DNA of 64,000 nucleotides. Source: Perognathus longimembris pacificus (Eukaryota; Chordata; Mammalia; Rodentia; Heteromyidae). Position 1 is the stretch's first letter. Each line of letters opens with the position of its first letter. Location of the stretch: NCBI RefSeq assembly GCF_023159225.1, contig NC_063170.1:26190301-26254300 (forward strand). The letters are read 5' to 3'. The notes under the pieces are model-generated. The model did not search any database and was not told the DNA's origin. It saw only the letters and a program-made list of their open reading frames with translations. Of this stretch, positions 31,573 through 42,425 are shown one piece after another. A program made the translations under genes and the position numbers.

Positions 31573-31897
31573 CACTTGGACATGGTAGCATAAGCCTGTA
31601 GTCCTAGCTGCTTGGGAGGCTGGAGACTAGAGATTGTAATCCAAAGCAAATTTGGGTAGAGAAAAGTCCTTGAGAACCCTTCTGAAGGAACAGCTGCATG
31701 TGATGGTACATGCTTGTTAACTAGTTACTAGGAAGCCTAGTGAGGGTGGACTGCAGCCAGCATACACTCAGGAAGAATACAACACCCTACCTCAAAAGTT
31801 ACCAAAGTGAAGAACATCTGGTGGTGTGGCTCAGGGGTAGAATGCCTGCTCGGCAAGCACAAGGTCCTGAGTTCAATCTCCACTAGAGTCAATGGGC
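31573..31897 (+). mobile_element. B1-B1-ID trimeric SINE, sense
   Basis: First B1 monomer 31573-31690 (CCTGTAGTCCTAGCTGC), second 31691-31800 (GCATGTGATGGTACATGC), ID monomer 31810-31897 (GTGTGGCTCAGGGGTAG and GAGTTCAATCTCC). Geo is absent. Confidence 0.7.
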
Positions 31898-32560
31898 AGC
31901 CTTTGCTTAGAACAGTAGACTACTGCAGCCTTCTTGGGGAAAGGAAGCATTGAGTAGAGTTCTTTGGGACTCAGGTCAGGGAGTAGAGAGAGTAGAGGGA
32001 GGCCTGGACTCAGGGCCTAGAGCTGTGCAAAGAAAGCTGTGTCAGGAGGGTGGGTGAGGACAAGACCTGAACAGAAATGGTGAAGGGATTGGTGGTTTCT
32101 AGAAGTCTGCTAAGCAGTCAGCCTTTGATGGAGTATCTGCCAAGCTGCTGGGCGCTCCTGTGGGAACCCAGCTAATTGCTGCCTACCAAGGTGCTCCTTG
32201 ACCTGCAAGGGTGTTCCTTGCGGACACAGACATCCTTGTCTATATAGTAGGGATGTGCAGTAAAAATGCCTGATTTAGGGCCCAGAGAGCATCAAGTTCC
32301 CCCATTCTCTGTTAAATTACAGCAAAGGGGACAAGCTTAGAAGTCTAATAGATTACCCAGCACCTGCGCACTCTTCCACATGCCTTTAGCAAGGGAAAAT
32401 AGCTCCCTCATAGGAGTAGTTGGAGTAAAGGGAAGAGAGCTCTGGCTCATTTTTGTCCATAGCTAATGTTGAAGATGTTTAGAAAAGAACATCTTTCTTT
32501 CATACTTGAACACTTCTGATAAAACGATCTCAAATCCTTTAGCCTGAACACGTTAGCACA
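31898..32560. other. no gene recognised
   Basis: Unassigned sequence without a convincing reading frame. Confidence 0.45.
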
Positions 32561-32564
32561 TGAA

Positions 32565-32617
<53 letters not shown>

Positions 32618-32720
32618 GACACCTACCATCCATCTATTATTAATCATCTTTATCTGTCAATCTAATTATTTATCATCTATCTGTATTTCCATTTATTATC
32701 TATCTATCTACCTATCATTC
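32565..32720. repeat. (ATCT)n and degenerate derivatives
   Basis: Perfect to about 32617, then decayed units such as ATCATCTATC up to 32720. Confidence 0.92.
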
Positions 32721-32761
32721 ATCTAACTATATTTCCACCATCTGTTTTCTTTTCTTTTTCT

Positions 32762-32850
32762 TTATGTCTAAGACTTAGACGTGAACTTGGTACCCAAAAC
32801 TTTGGCTCATTGGCTGGTCCTCTATCAACTAAGCCATGCTTCCAACCCCC
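32762..32850 (-). mobile_element. ID-like monomer, antisense, between two tetranucleotide arrays
   Basis: GTGAACTTGGTACCC (reversed B box) and CAACTAAGCCATGC (reversed A box), ending CCAACCCCC. Both arrays probably derive from neighbouring tails. Confidence 0.6.

Positions 32851-32852
<2 letters not shown>

Positions 32853-32916
<64 letters not shown>
32853..32916. repeat. (ATCT)n
   Basis: About 16 perfect units. Confidence 0.95.
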
Positions 32917-32919
32917 ATC

Positions 32920-33659
32920 TTCATCTCTCAGTGATTTGAGTCTGACTTGACAAGGCTCAGTGAATCCATTTACTTCTTACCAGCACAGACAGAAATGAAT
33001 GAATGAGAAAGAGAAGACAACCCTAGAAAGTCGGTATATTCTAAAATGAGACTGGGTTGTTCAGTGAGTGCCCTCCAAGGCACAGCTGTAGGAGGCTGCA
33101 GCCTGTGCTAAGCAACCTTATGTTTGATTCGGGCTTGAGGCGCTTTCAGAGGGGTGCATGTGCACAGTGGACAAGAATGCTCTCCTACAGCAGCAACATG
33201 GGAGAACCACGAAGGAAATGGCTGATGTATCAGAAGGGAACCAGGCTTACCTGGGTGCCACCTGTACCCTGGGCTAGGTGAGACCTCTGGGGACTCAGCT
33301 TTGTGCCCTGCGGAAGGGTTATCTGTGCATTTGTCAGGAGCCCCTGAAAACCTCCGGGGTTGCTATTTGATGACACAGAGGCACCATTGTGCCCGTGGTT
33401 TTTTTTGTTTTTGTTTTTTTTCTCTGATGGTGTCAGCAGCAGGGGCACTCGGAAAGAGGGGATTCTACAGCACTGGCATCAAGTGCTGAAGCCCATGCCT
33501 TCAGGAGAGGCCTTTGGGCTGCACTATTGTCTCTGTCAATAAGGAACAGAGCTAACACGTTACCTGACTTGCAAATGGAGTCACGAAGTATCTAGCCTTG
33601 AGCACGTGGGTCACTGGGAGTCTGGATGACTGAAGAGTTCCTTTAGAACATGGTCTTAG
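32920..33659. other. no gene recognised
   Basis: Several 60-75-codon frames overlap here on both strands. None resembles a known domain. Confidence 0.45.
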
Positions 33660-33945
33660 GGCTGAGTGTGAAGGCTCATGTCTGTAATCCCAACTACTTG
33701 ATAGGATCACAGTTCAAGGCCAGTCCAGGTGAAAAGTTATCAAGACCCTCATCTCAACTAACAATCTAGTCATGTTGTATATACTTGTGCTTCCATAAGT
33801 ATAAGTAGGAGGTACGTGGTACAGGCTGGCCCACACAAAAATCTACGGGCCCTGTCTGAAAAATAACCCAAGTACAATGGGAAAGGGTTAGATTGCCTGT
33901 CTAGGTCCTGAGTACAAATCCTAGTACAAAAAAACACACAAAACA
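33660..33945 (+). mobile_element. B1-B1-ID trimeric SINE, sense
   Basis: GGGCTGAGTGTGAAGGC B1 start, a second B1 near 33800 (CAGGCTGGCCCACAC), then a worn ID block ending GAGTACAAATCC. Confidence 0.6.
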
Positions 33946-34204
33946 ACAACCTCACACCCCTCCACCCCTATTTTAGGACTTGCAAGAATGACGCTATTAA
34001 GTGGACCAAACTGAAAAATAGCAGTGACATTTTCAAAGATGGTTGTCTTATTCAGCTTTTCTGTATTGCTTGAGTTTTTTAAAAATTATTTTTACAGTGA
34101 TTATTAATTTTATAATCGGAAAACAGACATCATTTTGGGAGTGAGGACTGGGTACTGTGTGCTAGATCTATGATGGTTTGGTGAACATATTAAATAATAC
34201 TCAT

Positions 34205-34450
34205 AAGCAGGGCACTGGTGGCTCATGCTCTATAATTCTAGCTACTTAGGAGGCTGAGATCTGAGGATTGCAACTCAAAGTCAGCCTGGGCAGGAAAGTC
34301 CATGAGACTTTTTATCTCCAATTAACCACCAAAAAACTGGAAATAGAGCTGTGGCTCAAAGTGGTAGAGCACTAGCCTTGAGCAGAAGAGCTCAAGAAGA
34401 GTGCCCAGGTCCTGAGTTCAAGCACCAGGACTGGGAAAAATAAACTAAAA
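34205..34450 (+). mobile_element. B1-Geo SINE, sense
   Basis: GGGCACTGGTGGCTCATGC to CACCAGGACTGGG, complete, with the AGTGGTAGAGCACTAGCC Geo variant. Confidence 0.88.
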
Positions 34451-34709
34451 ACTATGCCCCAGGGCACTGAAATCTCACATGCTGTGCTCCCAGTAGGCTC
34501 CAGGCCTTTGGGAAGTCCCTCCTGGTTCCTTCTTGGCTTTCGTGCTGCTTTTCCTTATGTCTGGATGGCTGTTCCCCCTTGGCTGCCTACCTAACTCATG
34601 CAGATGCTAGCCTCTACTGGTCCTGGCTACTCTTGTGCTCTAGGCTGGCTTATGTGGCTCCCTGCTCTTACATACCATTAGCTAGTACTTGCTGTGCTGT
34701 GTTACTGCT

Positions 34710-34952
34710 GTTTTGTTTTGTTTTGGTGCCAGTACTAGGACTTGAACTCAGGGCCTCAAGCTTTTCTCAGCTTGCTTGCTCATGTCTAGTTCTCTATCAT
34801 TTGAGCCATACCTCCAGTCAAGCATTTGCTGATTCACTGGAGATACAGTCTCATAGATTTTTCTGCCCAGGCTAACTTTAAACCTTGGTCTTCCAGACCT
34901 CAGCCTATTGAGTACCTAAGATGACAGAGGTGAGCCACCAGTGTCTGACTAG
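34710..34952 (-). mobile_element. B1-Geo SINE, antisense
   Basis: (TTTTG)n tail, TGCCAGTACTAGGACTTG to CCACCAGTGTCTGAC. Geo slightly rearranged around CAAGCTTTTCTCAGC. Confidence 0.82.
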
Positions 34953-35109
34953 AATTGTGGGTTTGCTTCTGTCTGCTGCCTTGAGGACAGTCAGAGACTC
35001 TATATATGGTTCTGTTTCTCTGGCTTAGGTCAGTTTTTGGAGTGCCTGGCAGAGTCTGATGGTAGTAGACAAATGCTTGAAGAACCACAGTTTGTTGTTT
35101 GTTTTTATG

Positions 35110-35557
35110 AGATCATCAGCCCCTAGGACTTGAACGCTGGGCCTTGGGGTTATCCCTGAGCTTTTTTGCTCAAGGCTAGGGCTCTACCACTTTGAGCCAT
35201 AGCTCTTCTTTTTTTTTTTTTTCCCAGTCTTGAGGCTTGAACTCAAGGGCCTGGGCACTGTCCCTGGCTTCTTTTTTGCTCAAGGATAGCACTCTACCAC
35301 TTGAGCCAAAGTGCCACTTCAGGCTTTTTTCTGTTTATGTGGTACTGAGGAATCAAATCCAGGACTTCGTGCATGATAGGCAAGCACTCTACTGCTAAGC
35401 CACATTCCCAGCCTCTCCACTTCTGTTTTTTAGGTGATTCACTGGAGATAAGAGTCATGGTCTTTCCCGTCTGAGCTGGCTTTGAACTATGAGCCTTAGA
35501 TCTCAGCCTCCTAAGTAGCTAGGGTTTCAGGCATGAGCCACCAGTACCAGGTGGCCT
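35110..35557 (-). mobile_element. B1-Geo SINE, antisense, split by an IDL-Geo
   Basis: Geo half at 35120-35208. The rest of Geo and the B1-like half resume at 35416 with CTCCACTTCTG. Confidence 0.82.
35209..35415 (-). mobile_element. IDL-Geo SINE nested in a B1-Geo
   Basis: T tract, complete Geo, ID-like half ending CATTCCCAGCC. It carries the GTTTATGTGG / CATGATAGG subfamily states. Confidence 0.88.
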
Positions 35558-35710
35558 ATAGTTATTCAAAGCTATATCTCTATTCAATAGACTGAGGACC
35601 AGATGTGATGAAATGGTAGAGTTTCAGGGTGGAGAACCAGGCAGCAGTGAACATACCTGTATTAGTAGTGCTGGGTTTTCTCGTTTTGTTTATATGATAA
35701 TTTTCAATCT

Positions 35711-35912
35711 TGTTTTTTGTTTGCCAGTCCTGGGGCTTGAATTCAGGGCCTGAGCACTGTCCCTGGCTTCTTTTTGTGCAAGGCTAGCACTCTACCAGTT
35801 GATCCACAGCGCCACTTCTGGCTTTTTCTATATATGTGGTGCTGAAGAATCAAACCCAGGGCTTCATGTATATGAGGCAAGCACTTTACCACTAAGCCAT
35901 ATTCCCAGCCTC
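35711..35912 (-). mobile_element. IDL-Geo SINE, antisense
   Basis: TTTTCAATCTT before and AATTACAATCTT after are a diverged duplication. Otherwise complete. Confidence 0.88.
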
Positions 35913-36327
35913 AAAATTACAATCTTAAGATGAGTCAGAATTTGTATTCTGCATGGTCCCCTTTACAGAAGTCTGCTGTTCTTGTACATGCCATCTTTTC
36001 TCTGAGTGTTTTACAAAGCAGAACTCCAGCTCCATTTCATTTGGAGGGGATCTGGGCTGGAGTTAGGGAGGCAGTGTAGTAGAAGAAATGAGGTCAGTCA
36101 CAGCATGGGACAGGGGAGAGGGAAATTCCTTTGCAGTTGAAAATGAGGGAATTTCCCCTTAATAATTGAAAGAGACACAGATATGCCCTGGATTAATTTG
36201 ATCAGGTAGTAATTTAAACTGGCTTTGAACTCAGAGGCAGGAAGGACTCAGCATACCTAGGACTTTGTTCCCTCAGCATCAGCTGGTTTAGTGCATTAGT
36301 CTCTTCTTTTTTCTTTGTATGCATGCA
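35913..36327. other. no gene recognised
   Basis: Unassigned sequence. Confidence 0.45.
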
Positions 36328-36355
36328 ACACACACACACACACACACACACACAC
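36328..36355. repeat. (AC)n
   Basis: About 14 units at the tail end of the adjoining SINE. Confidence 0.92.
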
Positions 36356-36573
36356 GCCAGTTCTGGATCTTTAACTCAGGTCCTTGTATTCTTACTTGGC
36401 TTTTTCACTCAAGGCTGGCACTCTATCACTTGAGCCCTACCTACACTTCTAGCTTTTGAGTGGTTAGAGATAAGCATCTCATGAACTTTCCTGCCTAGGC
36501 TGAATTGAACCAAGATGCTCAGATGTCAGCTTCTTGAGTAGCAAGAATTACAAGCATGAGCTGCCATCCAACC
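36356..36573 (-). mobile_element. B1-Geo SINE, antisense
   Basis: CCAGTTCTGGATCTTTAAC to GAGCTGCCATCCAACCC, old. Confidence 0.75.
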
Positions 36574-36647
36574 CTGATTCTATTTGGGCTTGCTTACTGT
36601 TTGTAGGATACTTAAATCTGATGTGTAGCATTCGAAAAGACCCACGA

Positions 36648-36779
36648 CTTTCCCTCCCTCCCTCCTTCCCTCCCTCTCTACTTCCTTCCTTCCTTCCTTC
36701 CTTCCTTCCTTCCTTCCTTCCTTCCTTCCTTCCTTCCTTCCTTCCTTCCTTCCTTCCTTTCTTTCTTTCTTCTTTCTTT

Positions 36780-36860
<81 letters not shown>

Positions 36861-36975
36861 TTTCCTTTCTCTCTCTCCCTTCTTCCCTCCCTTGCCTCTA
36901 TCTCTCCATTCCACCCTCTCTTCCTTCTTTTCTTCTCTCCCTCCCTCCCTCTCTCTCTCTCTTTTTCTCTCTGTG
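36648..36975. repeat. long pyrimidine tract, (CCTT)n then (CTTT)n
   Basis: About 325 nt almost purely C and T on the plus strand: CCTT units to about 36758, CTTT units to about 36860, then mixed CT. Long apparent open frames across it are repeat translations. Confidence 0.96.
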
Positions 36976-37152
36976 TGTTTTCTAAGGGGCTGGCTATTCA
37001 ATAGCCATCAGTCATTGTCTGTGGGATTGTGACCTTACAGGGGAAACAATTCATGCAACCCCCAGTGGGGACTCAGTCTCCACTGCAGGAGGTTAAAGAT
37101 GACAGTTGCTTTGTGGGGCAGCTGGCAGTTGAGTGTAAAACACTTTTGAACC

Positions 37153-37368
37153 GGAGCTGGGGATATGGCCTAGTGGCAAGAGTGCTTGCCCCATATACAT
37201 GAGGCCCTGGGTTCGATTCCCCAGCACCATATATACAGAAAATGGCCAGAAGTGGCGCTGTGGCTCAAGTGTCAGAGTGCTAGCCTTGAGCAAAAAGAAG
37301 GCAGGGACAGTGCTCAGGCCCTGAGTCCAAGCTCCAGGACTGGCAACAACAACAACAACAACAACAAC
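37153..37368 (+). mobile_element. young IDL-Geo SINE, sense, 16-nt duplication
   Basis: AAAACACTTTTGAACC at 37137-37152 and 37369-37384. The tail is a pure (CAA)n rather than A. Confidence 0.94.
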
Positions 37369-37419
37369 AAAACACTTTTGAACCAGTGCCATACTTCAGG
37401 AAGCCATCAAAAATATGTC

Positions 37420-37880
37420 AAGCTAGCACTGGCACCTCATACCTGTAATCCTAGCTACTCAAGAGGCTGAGATCTGAGGATTGTGGTTCAACGTCAGTCT
37501 TCTGGGTAGGAAAGTCTGTGAGACTTTTTTTTTTTTTTTTGCCGGTCCTGGGGTTTGAACTCAGAGCCTGAATACTGTCCCTGGCTTCTTTTTGCTCAGG
37601 GCTAGCACTCTACCACTTGAGCCACAGTGTCACTTCTGGCTTTTTCTGTATATGTGGTGCTGAGGAATCAAACCAAGGGCTTCATGCATGCTAAGCAAGT
37701 ACCCTCCCACTAAGCCACATTCCCAGCCCCAAGACTTATATCTCCAATTAACCCTGGGAAAAATAAAAGCTGACGTGGAGCTGTGGCTTCAGTGGTAGAG
37801 TCCTAAGCCTTGAACACAAAAGCTCAAAGACAAAGCCTGGCTCTGAGTTCAAGCCCCAGTACTAGCACACATACACAAAC
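37420..37880 (+). mobile_element. B1-Geo SINE, sense, split by an antisense IDL-Geo
   Basis: B1-like half 37420-37525, Geo resumes at 37730 with ACTTATATCTCC. Confidence 0.82.
37526..37729 (-). mobile_element. IDL-Geo SINE nested in a B1-Geo
   Basis: T tract, GCCGGTCCTGGGGTTTG to CATTCCCAGCCCC. AGACTT repeats at both edges. Confidence 0.88.
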
Positions 37881-38025
37881 ATTCTAATTCATTTAGAATT
37901 TTCAGTGACACACACTGCTTTAAAACTGTTATGTTTTTCTTTGTGTGCTGTTATGCTTTAAAGGCTTAGAGTTGTCAGCAACTGACAGAATTTCACTGAG
38001 GGGAAAAAAAAACACAAACTAGTGG

Positions 38026-38270
38026 GTCAAGTGCTGGTGGCTCACACCTGTAATTCTAGCTACTCAGGAGGCTGAGAGCTGAGGATTCTGATTTGAAGCT
38101 AGTCCAGGCAGGAAAACCCGTGAGTCTCTTGTCCCAATTAACTACCAGAAAACTGGAAGTGGAGCTGTGGCTTAAAGTGCTAGAGCACTAGCCTTTAGCG
38201 GAAAAAGCTCAGGGACAGCACCCAAGCCCTGAGTTCAAACCCTACAACTGACAAAAAAAAAAAAAAAAAG
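38026..38270 (+). mobile_element. B1-Geo SINE, sense, long A tail
   Basis: GTGCTGGTGGCTCACACC to CCTACAACTGAC plus 17 A. ACTAGTGG flanks both sides. Confidence 0.9.
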
Positions 38271-38341
38271 AAGACTAGTGGATCTCACAAAAATGTCCAC
38301 AACTGAATATTGAAACCTATGTCAGTTCATTGCTTTTTTTT

Positions 38342-38556
38342 TCTTTCTTTTTTTTTTTTTTTGCCTGTCTTGGGCCTTGGACTCAGGGCCTGAGCATTGT
38401 CCCTGGGTTCTTCCCGCTCAAGGCTAGCACTCTGCCACCTGAGCCACAGCGCCCCTTCTGGCCATTTTTTCCATATATGTGGTGCTGGGGAATCGAATCG
38501 AGAGCTTCATGTGTTGGAGGCAAGCACTCTTGCCACTAGGCCATATTCCCAGCCCC
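38342..38556 (-). mobile_element. IDL-Geo SINE of a distinct subfamily, antisense
   Basis: Carries CACCTGAGCCACAGCGCCCC and GAGAGCTTCATGTGT, shared with the copy at 44721-44920. TCATTGCTTTTTTT on both sides. Confidence 0.92.
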
Positions 38557-38589
38557 TCATTGCTTTTTTTTTTATGCAGGAATTCAAAA

Positions 38590-38700
38590 CATAGCCAGGT
38601 ACAGGAGAATGTTTGAGCCCAGGAGTTTAAGACTGGCTTAGGCAACATAGACAGTCTCAAAATAATAATAAAAACAATAAATAATGATAAATAAAAAATC
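38590..38700 (+). mobile_element. Alu/B1-like monomer fragment, sense
   Basis: GAGCCCAGGAGTTTAAGAC and GGCAACATAGACAGTCTC are 7SL landmarks. The tail is an (AATA)n-rich run. Confidence 0.6.
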
Positions 38701-39064
38701 CAAAACATCTCAATCAAAATATGCTCTGATCTTCTATAGAGATTTTGCCCAAATCTCACTCCTACCTTTTCTACTTTTTATTGTTTTTTTCAGGTTGAAA
38801 GAAAAATAGCATTATTACCTAAACATATCTTGAGAATATGCTTTTTGGACTCCTCTCTTAGACTGCTTACACTAGAAACTACAGAGCAAGTGTTCTAACT
38901 TGCTTTGCATAACTAAAGCCTTTGCTCAATGCTCTAGAGAATTCTCTATAGAAGGTAGAAAGTCTTCTTTGTACCAAACAGAGAAAGCAACATTGTTAAT
39001 ATCCTCCAACATACCTTTACAGAGAGCATTGTTGATATTTACAAAATGTGTTCAAGTGTTTTGG
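38701..39064. other. no gene recognised
   Basis: AT-rich unassigned sequence. Confidence 0.45.
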
Positions 39065-39275
39065 GTTTTTTTTTTTTTTTTTTTTTGCCAGTCCCGGGGC
39101 TTGAACTCAGGGCCTGGGCACTGTCCCTGGCTTCTTTTTGCTCAAGGCTAGCACTCTACCACTTGAGTCACAGAGCCACTTCTGGCTTTTTCTTTTTATG
39201 TGGTACTGAGGAATCGAACCCAAGGCTTCATGCATGCAAGGCAAGCATCCTACCACTAAGCCATATTCCCAGCCC
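39065..39275 (-). mobile_element. IDL-Geo SINE, antisense
   Basis: A 22-nt T tract. ATGTGTTCAAGT (39045) and ATGTGTTTAAGT (39276) are the probable duplication. Confidence 0.9.
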
Positions 39276-39439
39276 ATGTGTTTAAGTTTTTCAGAACAAG
39301 TGATATAAGAAAGAATTCTGCACTTTTCCAACACAACTTATCATGACTTCCCTGCCTAGTAAAATCAAGTTTTAGGATATTGCTCTAATTATGATAACTC
39401 TCAAATACCCATTATACCTTGGATTCTCTTGGACTCTAT

Positions 39440-39728
39440 GTTATAGTCAGTTGTTCATTCCTGTTAAAGACACCTGATGCAATCAGCTTAAAAAGGGGAA
39501 GAGTTTTATTTCAGCTCACAGTTTTGGAAGTTTCTATCCTTGGGTCTATGATTTGCTTACCTAATATTGGCTGGGACATGGAAAGAGACCAGAGGCTGGC
39601 TCTACTCCAATGACCTAACTTCCTCTCATTAGGCCCTGCCTCTTAAATGTCCCACTACTTCCCTATTGCACCATGCAAGACTTTAGCACATGTGCCTTTG
39701 GGAGGCACTAATCCAAACTACAGCACAC
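39440..39728 (-). mobile_element. MaLR-like LTR remnant, antisense
   Basis: GTTTTATTTCAGCTCACAG, TGACCTAACTTCCTCTCATTAGG and TTTGGGAGGCACTAATCC resemble the reversed ends of MaLR or rodent LTRs. Family uncertain. Confidence 0.45.
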
Positions 39729-39739
39729 TCCCTTTTTCC

Positions 39740-39983
39740 TTTTTAATGCAGGTCCTGGATCTTGAACTCAAGGCCTGAGTGCTGTCCCTCAGTCTTTATG
39801 CTCAAGGCTAGTGCTCTACCACTTGAGCTACAGCTCTACTTCTGGCTTTTTTTTTTTTTTTTTGTAGTTAATTGGAGATAAGAGTCTTATAGGCTTTTCT
39901 GCCCAGGCTGGTTTTGAACTGCAATCTCAGGTCTCAGCCACCTGAGTAGCTAGGATAAAAGGCCTGAGCCACTGGTGCCCAGC
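39740..39983 (-). mobile_element. B1-Geo SINE, antisense
   Basis: GCAGGTCCTGGATCTTG to CCACTGGTGCCCAGC, with a 17-nt T run expanded in the linker. Flank AGCACACTCCCTT / AGCAAACTCCCTT. Confidence 0.87.
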
Positions 39984-40881
39984 AGCAAACTCCCTTGAAA
40001 ACAGACAAACACACTAGTTGTGGCTGTTCTGTGCTTTCTCATCCATTTCTTTGCGTTTAGCCTCCTGAGCCCTATTTCCTCCCAACAATAGAAGACTTAG
40101 ATACACACATTCACAACTCCTTCACCTTTCCACTTGTGGTCAGATCAACTGCTTCTTTTCCTATCTTGATCCCATGCTCTGCTCTGGTTACTAGTCAGAG
40201 GCCAGGGGTGGCGCTTTTCCTAGCTGAAGGCCTGGGCTCCCAGCTGGCTCAGGAATAGCAGAGCTCTCAGGGAAAGCCACCTTTGTATTTCACCTCTCTA
40301 GCACCCAGCTCAGTGAGTTTTTTTCTAGTCTTCTCTTTTTTGCAGAAACTTCTGATACCATTCTATTCAGTCCAGATACATTGCCAGCCAAGTTCTACAC
40401 ATGATGTCAGGTCAACTTCCTCTCTCTGCCCAGGAAGGTGGCAGGCAGGCAGGCAGGCAGGTTTCTCCAGCCTGCCTGGGTGGGCAGCCATCTAATCAGG
40501 GTTAGGGGTCCATTGCTGGGTTGGGAGAGCTTTCTCTCAAGCAGAGTCCCATGTGGCTGCAGCTATTTTCTTCCCACCCCTTCTAGAACACACAGAGAAG
40601 TGAATGGAGAGAGCGTAGGTAGCCTAAACCCAGCTACTTCAATGAGTCTACAAAGGGAAAAGCAAGGAGCATTTGGTTGCTACCATCACAGGAAGGACGG
40701 CCATCTTTCTTTCTGGCCATTTCATGTATTTTACTTCTGTGGAGCTACTCATACCCCTCGGCCAGCTCTTGATCAATGCTCGATAGTGTGAAGTTACAGG
40801 TTTTTAAGGCTTATAAATGATTAGTCTATAAACCTAAACCACAATTGTGTCACACATAGTTCTAAACTACAAAAGAACACA
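39984..40881. other. unassigned 0.9-kb segment
   Basis: No exon or repeat family recognised, apart from a short (GGCA)n at 40437-40461. Confidence 0.45.
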
Positions 40882-41185
40882 CTTTCATCCCAGCTATATG
40901 AGAGGTGGAGGTGGGAGAATTACAATTGCACATTTGAGCCTTAAAGTTAGTAAGAGTTTATCTTTAATAATAATTAAAAAAAAGCTGGGTTTATGTGTAA
41001 TTTCAGCTAAGCAAGAGGTAGAGGCGGGAGAATCTCAGATTAGGGCAATCTTTAGATTAGGGCAAAAATGTAAGACCCTATCTGAAAAATAAACTAAAGC
41101 AAAAAAAAGGCTGGAGGCATGTCTCAAATGGTAGAGGTTTGCCTACTGAGCACAAGGCCCTTAGTTCAAAGCCTGTACTAGGAAA
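40882..41185 (+). mobile_element. B1-B1-ID trimeric SINE, sense
   Basis: Two B1 monomers (40882-40978 and 40983-41090, each with GAGGTGGAGG or GAGGTAGAGG) then ID from GGCTGGAGGCATGTCTC to GTTCAAAGCC. Confidence 0.65.
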
Positions 41186-41189
41186 AAAA

Positions 41190-41655
41190 ATAGCTACATA
41201 TAATTTTAGTAATTACAAATCTCAGTCTCCTAGAATGTGAGGACTGGGGAGTTTTTAATCTGAACCAGTTGTGAAAAAATATTTTATTATATCTAGTTAT
41301 TTAAATGTTTACATTTATATGAAATCATTTAGAAATTTATCACTAATAAGTAGGTTGAATAATTTGTTGAATGCTAAAATACTTTAAAAAAAAACAACAA
41401 CCAAGCACTGCTTCTAGAAAGCATGTAATCTATTTTTAACATGTTACAAATTCAGAAGATAGTTTCTTTTTCATGTCCAAAGTAGTACTAATGGTAACAT
41501 AATTTAATTATAGAATTCAGCACAACCATAAGAAGAATGTTTCCTCTGTTTTGCTACATCTATTTCAGTAGAATCAATCACAGCTACACTCCCTAACTCT
41601 TTATAGCCAACAGTTTGATATATACTTTGCACTCAGCATTTATTCAGAAGAATAA
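41190..41655. other. AT-rich unassigned segment
   Basis: Nothing recognised. Confidence 0.45.
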
Positions 41656-41870
41656 GTCTGGGCATTGGTGACTCACGCCTGTAATCCCAGCTACTCAGGA
41701 GGCTGAGATCTGAGGACTGTGGTTCCAAGCCAATCAGGGCAGAAAAGTCCATGAGATTATCTCCAATTAACTGATAGGAAGACAGAAATGGATTTGTGGT
41801 TCAAGTGATAGAGTACCAGTCTTGATCAAAAAAAGCCCAGGCCCTGAGTTCAAGCCCCACTACCAGCGCA
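41656..41870 (+). mobile_element. B1-Geo SINE, sense
   Basis: CTGGGCATTGGTGACTC to GAGTTCAAGCCCCAC. Two short losses in Geo. Confidence 0.85.
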
Positions 41871-42225
41871 AAGGAATGATTTCTATGTGGAGAGAGGTAT
41901 TTTAAGAGTGCAACAATGAAGGCAAATGTATACTTAAACCTCTTTCCTAAACATAACCTTAAGAAAGAGTTTGGGATTCCGTCAAACGCTGTCTTCTCCA
42001 CAGCAGCGGGTCAGAGCCCCTCAGGTTGCAAACTTGTTCTCATGGGGTATGGCAGGCCGGGCATGGCTTCTGCCTGGTTAAACTTTTTCTGAGCCTTGTT
42101 TTCAGTGGACAGACCTGAATGGGATGAGGAGGCATCTGTGCATTGGTGGGTCACATCTGGTTTCCATTTCACATCTGGAACATTCCCATCTGACCCAGAA
42201 AGGCTTTTCTCAGGCAGCCTTCAGA
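41871..42225. other. no gene recognised
   Basis: Unassigned sequence. Confidence 0.4.
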
Positions 42226-42425
42226 TCCCGCAGGGCTCACAGCTGTAATCCTAGCTACTTAGGAGGCTGAGATCTGAGGGTCAAGGTTTGAAGCCAGCAA
42301 GAAAGATGGTGAGACTCTTATCTCCAGCTGACACAAAAAAGCTGAAAGTGGAGCTGTGGCTCATGTGGTATTGGATTCACCTTGAGGGCAAAAGCTAAGG
42401 GAGAGCTCCCACAAGTCCCAGGCCA
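42226..42425 (+). mobile_element. B1-Geo SINE, sense, 5' end worn
   Basis: GGGCTCACAGCTGTAATCC to ACAAGTCCCAGGCC. Confidence 0.78.

Noticed and set aside
32565..32916. Regularly spaced tetranucleotide arrays resembling a repeat-spacer array
   Set aside because: Plain (ATCT)n microsatellites flanking an ID monomer. No direct repeats with unique spacers, so not CRISPR.
36534..37004. 156-codon plus-strand frame and 107-codon minus-strand frame rich in SFLP or KER
   Set aside because: Translations of a pyrimidine repeat. Low-complexity periodic residues come from CTTT/CCTT units.
37153..37250. tRNA-like A and B boxes that could be called tRNA genes
   Set aside because: They are internal Pol III promoters of SINE monomers. 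No intact cloverleaf or anticodon stem is evident and the copies are dispersed.
37093..37392. Recurring protein-like motif LKASTLPLEPQRHFWPFSVY in many frames
   Set aside because: It looks like a conserved family but is the translation of the antisense IDL-Geo SINE, found wherever that SINE keeps a frame.
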